Below are positions 32,385 to 35,723 of a DNA stretch of 35,723 bases, piece by piece. Below the pieces are notes generated by a model, which saw nothing but the letters and a program-made list of their open reading frames with translations, ran no database searches and was not told the origin of the DNA. Position 1 is the stretch's first letter. Each line of letters opens with the position of its first letter. The stretch comes from Firmicutes bacterium UBA3553 (GTDB lineage Bacteria; Bacillota; Clostridia; Tissierellales; Sedimentibacteraceae), in NCBI GenBank assembly GCA_002381185.1, contig DFOA01000024.1:1-35723 (forward strand), written 5' to 3'. The translations under genes were made by a program, and so were the position numbers.

Positions 32385-32744
32385 ATGATAATAACTAATA
32401 ACGAATGGGTTTACAACAAATACAAGGATACATATGACACATTGTTTATAGAGGGCACGTTCAGGGACGTTCTTGTAAAAATAAGGGACAAGGTTCATGA
32501 GGGATATGAACTTCTGACTCATCCTTTGGCCAGCAGCATTAAGCCAAATGAAACACCTTATAAATCTGTACTGATTTCTGATATAAAAGGTAATTTAAAT
32601 TATGATTCAGTTATAATAATAGAGAATGCAATTATGTCTTTTGACAAATTCAATTTGAATAAAATAAAAAATATTAATGAAAAAATGAAGGAAGATTTTA
32701 AACTAATCGATTTAACAGTGCTGGAAAGCGCGTTAAATATATAA
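32385..32744 (+). CDS. grdX: GrdX protein
   Basis: The 119-residue soluble protein matches GrdX, a small protein encoded with glycine, sarcosine and betaine reductase genes; the opening MIITNNEWVYNKY and the LLTHPLASSIKPNETPYKSVL segment are typical. Its function is not known. ATG at 32385 is chosen over an upstream in-frame GTG at 32376 because AAGGTGGG lies in front of it. It is the first gene behind the riboswitch and precedes grdE by 24 bases. Confidence 0.88.
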   Translation: MIITNNEWVYNKYKDTYDTLFIEGTFRDVLVKIRDKVHEGYELLTHPLASSIKPNETPYKSVLISDIKGNLNYDSVIIIENAIMSFDKFNLNKIKNINEKMKEDFKLIDLTVLESALNI

Positions 32745-32768
32745 CAAATACTTGTGGAGGTGAATGTT

Positions 32769-34049
32769 TTGAAGTTAGAATTAGGCTACGTTTTTATTAA
32801 AGATATTCAGTTTGCTGAAACGTCTAAAGTTGAAAATGGAACGCTATATGTTAACAAAGAAGAAGTAAAAGCATTAATTCTAGAAGATCAAAATTTTAAG
32901 TCAGCTGATGTTGAATTAGCAAGACCTGGTGAAAGTATCCGAATCATGCCTGTAAAGGACGTTATTGAGCCAAGAGTTAAGGTTGAAGGACCCGGAGGGA
33001 TATTCCCTGGCATGATAAATAAGGTGGAAACTGTAGGTTCAGGTAAAACAAATGTATTGAAAGGTGCTGCAGTTGTTACAACAGGTAAAATAGTTGGATT
33101 CCAGGAAGGTATTATAGATATGACCGGAACTGGAGCAGAGTATACTCCTTTTTCTAAACTAAATAATTTAGTAGTAGTATGCGAACCTGTTGACGGATTA
33201 AAACAGCATGAACATGAAAAAGCATTAAGATTTGCAGGATACAAAGTAGCTGTATATCTTGGTGAGCTTGCAAGAAACTTGACTCCTGATGAAGTTCATA
33301 CTTATGAAACTCCTACATTGGTTGAAGGGATTAAACTTTATCCTGAATTACCAAGAGTAGCTTATGTATGCATGCTTCAAAGCCAAGGCTTAATGCATGA
33401 CACATATGTATACGGTGTTGATGCTAAACAGTCGTTGACTACATTGATTTATCCTACTGAAATTATGGATGGAGCAATAGTAAGCGGTAACTGCGTATCT
33501 GCATGTGACAAAAACACTACATATCATCATTTAAACAATCCCGTTGTCCATGATTTGTTTGAAGAACATGGAAAAACTTTGAACTTTGTCGGTGTTATTA
33601 TAACTAATGAAAATGTATATCTTGCAGACAAAGAAAGATCGTCAAACTGGAGTGCAAAGCTTGCTGAATTCTTAGGAGTTGATGGCGTTATCGTTTCTGA
33701 AGAAGGATTTGGTAATCCGGATACAGACTTGATTATGAACTGCAAGAAAATTGAATCAAAAGGTATTAAGACTGTTTTAATCACTGATGAATATGCAGGA
33801 AGAGACGGTACTTCACAATCATTAGCCGACGCGGATGTAAGAGCAAATGCTGTTGTAACAGGCGGAAATGCCAATGAAGTTATTGAACTTCCGGCTATGG
33901 ATAAAATAATCGGATACACAGAAGTTGCTGACATTATTGCGGGTGGATTTGATGGCAGTCTGCATGCTGACGGAAGCATTACAGCTGAGCTTCAGGTTAT
34001 CACCGGCGCTACTAATGAAATGGGCTTCAATAAATTGAGTGCGAGATAG
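32769..34049 (+). CDS. grdE: glycine reductase protein B proprotein GrdE
   Basis: GrdE is made as a proprotein that cleaves itself to give two subunits, with a pyruvoyl group at the new N-terminus that binds the amino group of glycine. The 426-residue sequence contains the cleavage motif VSGNCVSACDKNTTYHH, with the processed bond before Cys242. The TTG start at 32769 is chosen because GGAGGTGA lies five bases upstream and the product then begins (M)KLELGYVFIKD as in homologues. Its partner, the selenoprotein GrdB, follows after 16 bases. The upstream glycine riboswitch favours glycine reductase over the betaine or sarcosine versions. Confidence 0.95.
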   Translation: MKLELGYVFIKDIQFAETSKVENGTLYVNKEEVKALILEDQNFKSADVELARPGESIRIMPVKDVIEPRVKVEGPGGIFPGMINKVETVGSGKTNVLKGAAVVTTGKIVGFQEGIIDMTGTGAEYTPFSKLNNLVVVCEPVDGLKQHEHEKALRFAGYKVAVYLGELARNLTPDEVHTYETPTLVEGIKLYPELPRVAYVCMLQSQGLMHDTYVYGVDAKQSLTTLIYPTEIMDGAIVSGNCVSACDKNTTYHHLNNPVVHDLFEEHGKTLNFVGVIITNENVYLADKERSSNWSAKLAEFLGVDGVIVSEEGFGNPDTDLIMNCKKIESKGIKTVLITDEYAGRDGTSQSLADADVRANAVVTGGNANEVIELPAMDKIIGYTEVADIIAGGFDGSLHADGSITAELQVITGATNEMGFNKLSAR

Positions 34050-34065
34050 GAAGGAGGAGAAAATA

Positions 34066-35370
34066 ATGCTAAAAGTTGTTCATTATATAAATCAATTCTT
34101 TGCCAACATAGGCGGAGAAGAAATGGCTCACGTTCCTGCTGAAGTAAGAGAAGGCGTTGTAGGTCCTGGATTAGCTTTCCAGCAAGCATTCGGAGAAGAA
34201 GCAGAAGTTGTGGCAACAATTATTTGCGGAGACTCATATTTTAACGAGAATACTGATGAAGCCAAGAAAACTATAATAGAAATGGTTAAAAAATATAATC
34301 CTGATATATTTATTGCAGGACCGGCTTTCAATGCAGGAAGATATGGCGTTGCATGCGGAACAATTGCACAGGCAGTCAAAGAAGAATTAAACATTCCCGT
34401 TTTAACAGGCATGTATACTGAAAACCCCGGTGCGGATATGTTTAAGAACAGCCTGTATGTTGTTTCTACAAAAAATTCAGCAGCAGGTATGAGAGATGCA
34501 GTAAAGAAAATGGCTCCTCTGGCACTTAAATTGGCAAAGGGAGAAAAAATCGGAGCATCTGCAGAAGAAGGTTACATGCCTAATGGCAAGAGAGTAAACT
34601 TCTTTGAAAAAGAAAGAGGATCAAAAAGAGCTGTTAAAATGCTGTTAAATAAATTGAGAGACAAGGAATTTGAAACAGAATTCCCAATGCCTGATTTTGA
34701 CAGAGTAGCTCCTAACCCTGCTGTAAAAGACGTTACAAAAGCAAAAATAGCATTAGTAACATCCGGCGGTATTGTTCCAAAAGGAAATCCCGACCACATT
34801 GAATCATCAAGTGCTTCTAAATACGGCAAGTATGATATTGACGGTGTTATGGATTTAACTGAAGAAACATTCGCAACTGCACACGGCGGATATGACCCTG
34901 TTTATGCTAACTTAGACCCGGACAGAGTATTACCTGTTGATGTGTTGAGAGAATTTGAGAAAGAAGGCAAAATTGGAAGTCTTCACAGATATTTCTATAC
35001 CACAGTTGGTAATGGTACGGCAGTTAAGAATGCAAAAGCATTTGCAGAAAAATTTGCTAAAGAATTGCTGGCTGACGGAGTGGATGCAGTTATACTTACA
35101 TCAACCTGAGGTACCTGTACACGTTGCGGTGCAACGATGGTAAAAGAAATTGAAAGAGCAGGAATCCCTGTAGTACATATGTGTACAATAGTTCCTATTT
35201 CTTTAACAGTTGGAGCTAACAGAATAGTTCCTACTATAGCAATACCTCATCCTCTTGGAAATCCATCATTGACAATTGAGGAAGAAAGAGATATAAGAAG
35301 AAATCTGTTGACAAGAGCGCTTAAAGCTTTAGAAACTGAAGTTTCGGAACAAACAGTATTTGAAAAATAA
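34066..35370 (+). CDS. grdB: glycine reductase protein B selenoprotein subunit GrdB (UGA = Sec348)
   Basis: GrdB with GrdE forms the substrate-specific protein B of glycine reductase, which yields the carboxymethyl selenoether on GrdA and finally acetyl phosphate. The reading frame contains one in-frame TGA (35107-35109) in the context ST-U-GTCTRC, the normal selenocysteine site of GrdB. Translation continues in the same frame to a TAA, with the expected C-terminal sequence (GIPVVHMCTIVPIS, GANRIVPTIAIPHPLGNP). Total length is 434 residues with Sec at 348, typical for GrdB. The ATG at 34066 has an AAGGAGGAG site. Gene callers that read TGA as stop would split it in two. Confidence 0.97.
35107..35136 (+). 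promoter_or_regulatory. putative bacterial SECIS element of grdB
   Basis: Directly after the UGA, CGTTGC (35122-35127) pairs perfectly with GCAACG (35131-35136) around a GGT loop. It begins 12 bases after the UGA, and the GGU apex resembles the GGU core in the apical loop of the E. coli fdhF SECIS that binds SelB. The loop is only three bases, shorter than in E. coli. Confidence 0.75.
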
Positions 35371-35382
35371 GATGCCCTAACC

Positions 35383-35415
35383 CCATTTTTCAGAATGCTT
35401 TTCTCTGAAAAATGG
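35383..35415 (+). terminator. hairpin after grdB
   Basis: CCATTTTTCAGA (35383-35394) pairs perfectly with TCTGAAAAATGG (35404-35415), a 12-bp stem 12 bases after the grdB stop. No T run follows, so it may stabilise the mRNA end or be part of the structured element next to it rather than being a simple terminator. Confidence 0.6.
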
Positions 35416-35422
35416 CGGTAGG

Positions 35423-35501
35423 TCATTCGCAACGAATTCCCAAATTATGCGAGCGGTAGGGAGCAAATAATTTGGTGAATGAGACTGCGAGATGCGAATG
35501 A
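35423..35501. repeat. nested inverted-repeat element between grdB and trxB
   Basis: An outer pair TCATTCGCA (35423-35431) / TGCGAATGA (35493-35501) encloses an inner pair CCAAATTAT (35440-35448) / ATAATTTGG (35467-35475). The inner pair is extended by ATTC/GAAT with one bulged T. The loop holds GCGAGCGGTAGGGAGC. It has no reading frame and looks like a structured RNA or small palindromic (MITE-like) element. Only one copy was noticed in the window. Confidence 0.55.
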
Positions 35502-35520
35502 ACATTCAAAATGACAAATA

Positions 35521-35542
35521 AGGGCAATTTTATAGTTGCCCT
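35521..35542. terminator. small GC-rich hairpin before trxB
   Basis: AGGGCAA (35521-35527) pairs with TTGCCCT (35536-35542) around an 8-base loop. A T run is lacking, so terminator function is uncertain. Confidence 0.45.
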
Positions 35543-35573
35543 CACAAAACTGGTTTAATCATCAAATATCAGG

Positions 35574-35579
35574 TATAAT
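35574..35579 (+). promoter_or_regulatory. -10 element of trxB
   Basis: A consensus TATAAT lies 39 bases before the trxB start. The only candidate -35 (TGGTTT, 35551-35556, 17-base spacing) is weak. It suggests trxB has its own promoter behind the hairpins. Confidence 0.5.
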
Positions 35580-35618
35580 ATATACTGATAACGACATTGA
35601 GAAGAAAAGAGGTGTGAC

Positions 35619-35723
35619 ATGAGCAAGGTATATGACGTTTTAATTTTAGGCGCCGGACCTGCTGGTCTATCAGCAGGCTTGTATGCAGGAAGAGCAAGAT
35701 TAAGTACTTTGATAATTGAAAAA
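35619..35723 (+). CDS. trxB: thioredoxin reductase, N-terminal part only
   Basis: Only the first 35 codons are inside the window; the gene runs off the end. The product starts MSKVYDVLILGAGPAGLSAG, the FAD-binding GxGPAG motif of thioredoxin reductase, and LYAGRARLSTLIIEK. AGAGGTG precedes the ATG. In the grd gene clusters of amino-acid fermenters, TrxB and TrxA pass electrons from NADPH to glycine reductase, so the location supports the call over other flavin oxidoreductases. Confidence 0.88.
   Translation, partial: MSKVYDVLILGAGPAGLSAGLYAGRARLSTLIIEK

Noticed and set aside
33527..33979. 150-codon minus-strand frame opposite grdE
   Set aside because: It is fully covered by grdE, and its composition is that of an antisense shadow.
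35107..35109. In-frame TGA in grdB as a nonsense mutation or sequencing error
   Set aside because: The position matches the known selenocysteine of GrdB, the frame continues with the family's C-terminus, and a SECIS-like stem follows.

Overview
The window comes from a low-GC, Gram-positive-type strict anaerobe, most likely an amino-acid-fermenting member of the Clostridia/Tissierellia. The evidence is AT-rich sequence, strong GGAGG ribosome binding sites, frequent TTG/GTG starts, sigma-A promoters close to consensus, and the two halves of Stickland metabolism lying on the same strand. I would not name a species from the sequence alone.

Layout. 1-3.9 kb: DNA topoisomerase III (topB), a membrane-anchored TPR-like protein and an OGG1-type 8-oxoguanine glycosylase. 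4.0-5.5 kb: SelO AMPylase with a cysteine at the usual selenocysteine position. 5.6-6.9 kb: tRNA-Pro(CGG) followed closely by the niacin repressor niaR, then the niacin transporter niaX with a dyad operator over its start site. 7.0-10.5 kb: DUF2007-like protein, YkuE-type phosphoesterase, arginase, an unknown small protein and a cysteine-rich DUF5714 protein. 10.5-14.0 kb: a degenerate, shortened RsgA paralogue (the only confident minus-strand gene), an XRE-cupin regulator, a 57-residue protein, a four-helix membrane protein with an Mrr-like central domain, and the PduL phosphotransacylase. 14.2-20.9 kb: YgiQ radical SAM protein, CapA, diadenylate cyclase cdaA, cdaR and a PAS/AAA+ sigma-54 activator. 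21.0-26.4 kb: an operon ptb-buk-(P-loop ATPase)-ferredoxin-vor alpha/beta/gamma. 26.5-31.9 kb: two Na/Pi cotransporter paralogues flanking queG-DUF503-nth-trmL. 32.0-35.7 kb: tandem glycine riboswitch, grdX, grdE, grdB (UGA-encoded selenocysteine) and the 5' end of trxB.

How it works together. The ptb-buk-vor operon would oxidise branched-chain 2-oxoacids to acyl-CoA with reduction of ferredoxin, then make ATP through acyl phosphate. Its expression is probably driven by the adjacent sigma-54 activator: three TGCAA-N4-TTGCA-type dyads lie just after the activator gene, and a near-perfect -24/-12 promoter lies just before ptb. The grd genes are the reductive, glycine-consuming branch, switched by glycine through the riboswitch. 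They yield acetyl phosphate, which PduL can convert to acetyl-CoA; trxB would feed electrons to glycine reductase.

Less familiar items: the RsgA paralogue lacking its GTPase motifs, the Mrr-like membrane protein whose Shine-Dalgarno is buried in a terminator hairpin, the P-loop ATPase inside the vor operon, a locally GC-rich relic at 11.5 kb, and a nested-hairpin element between grdB and trxB. I found no CRISPR array, insertion sequence, prophage or rRNA.
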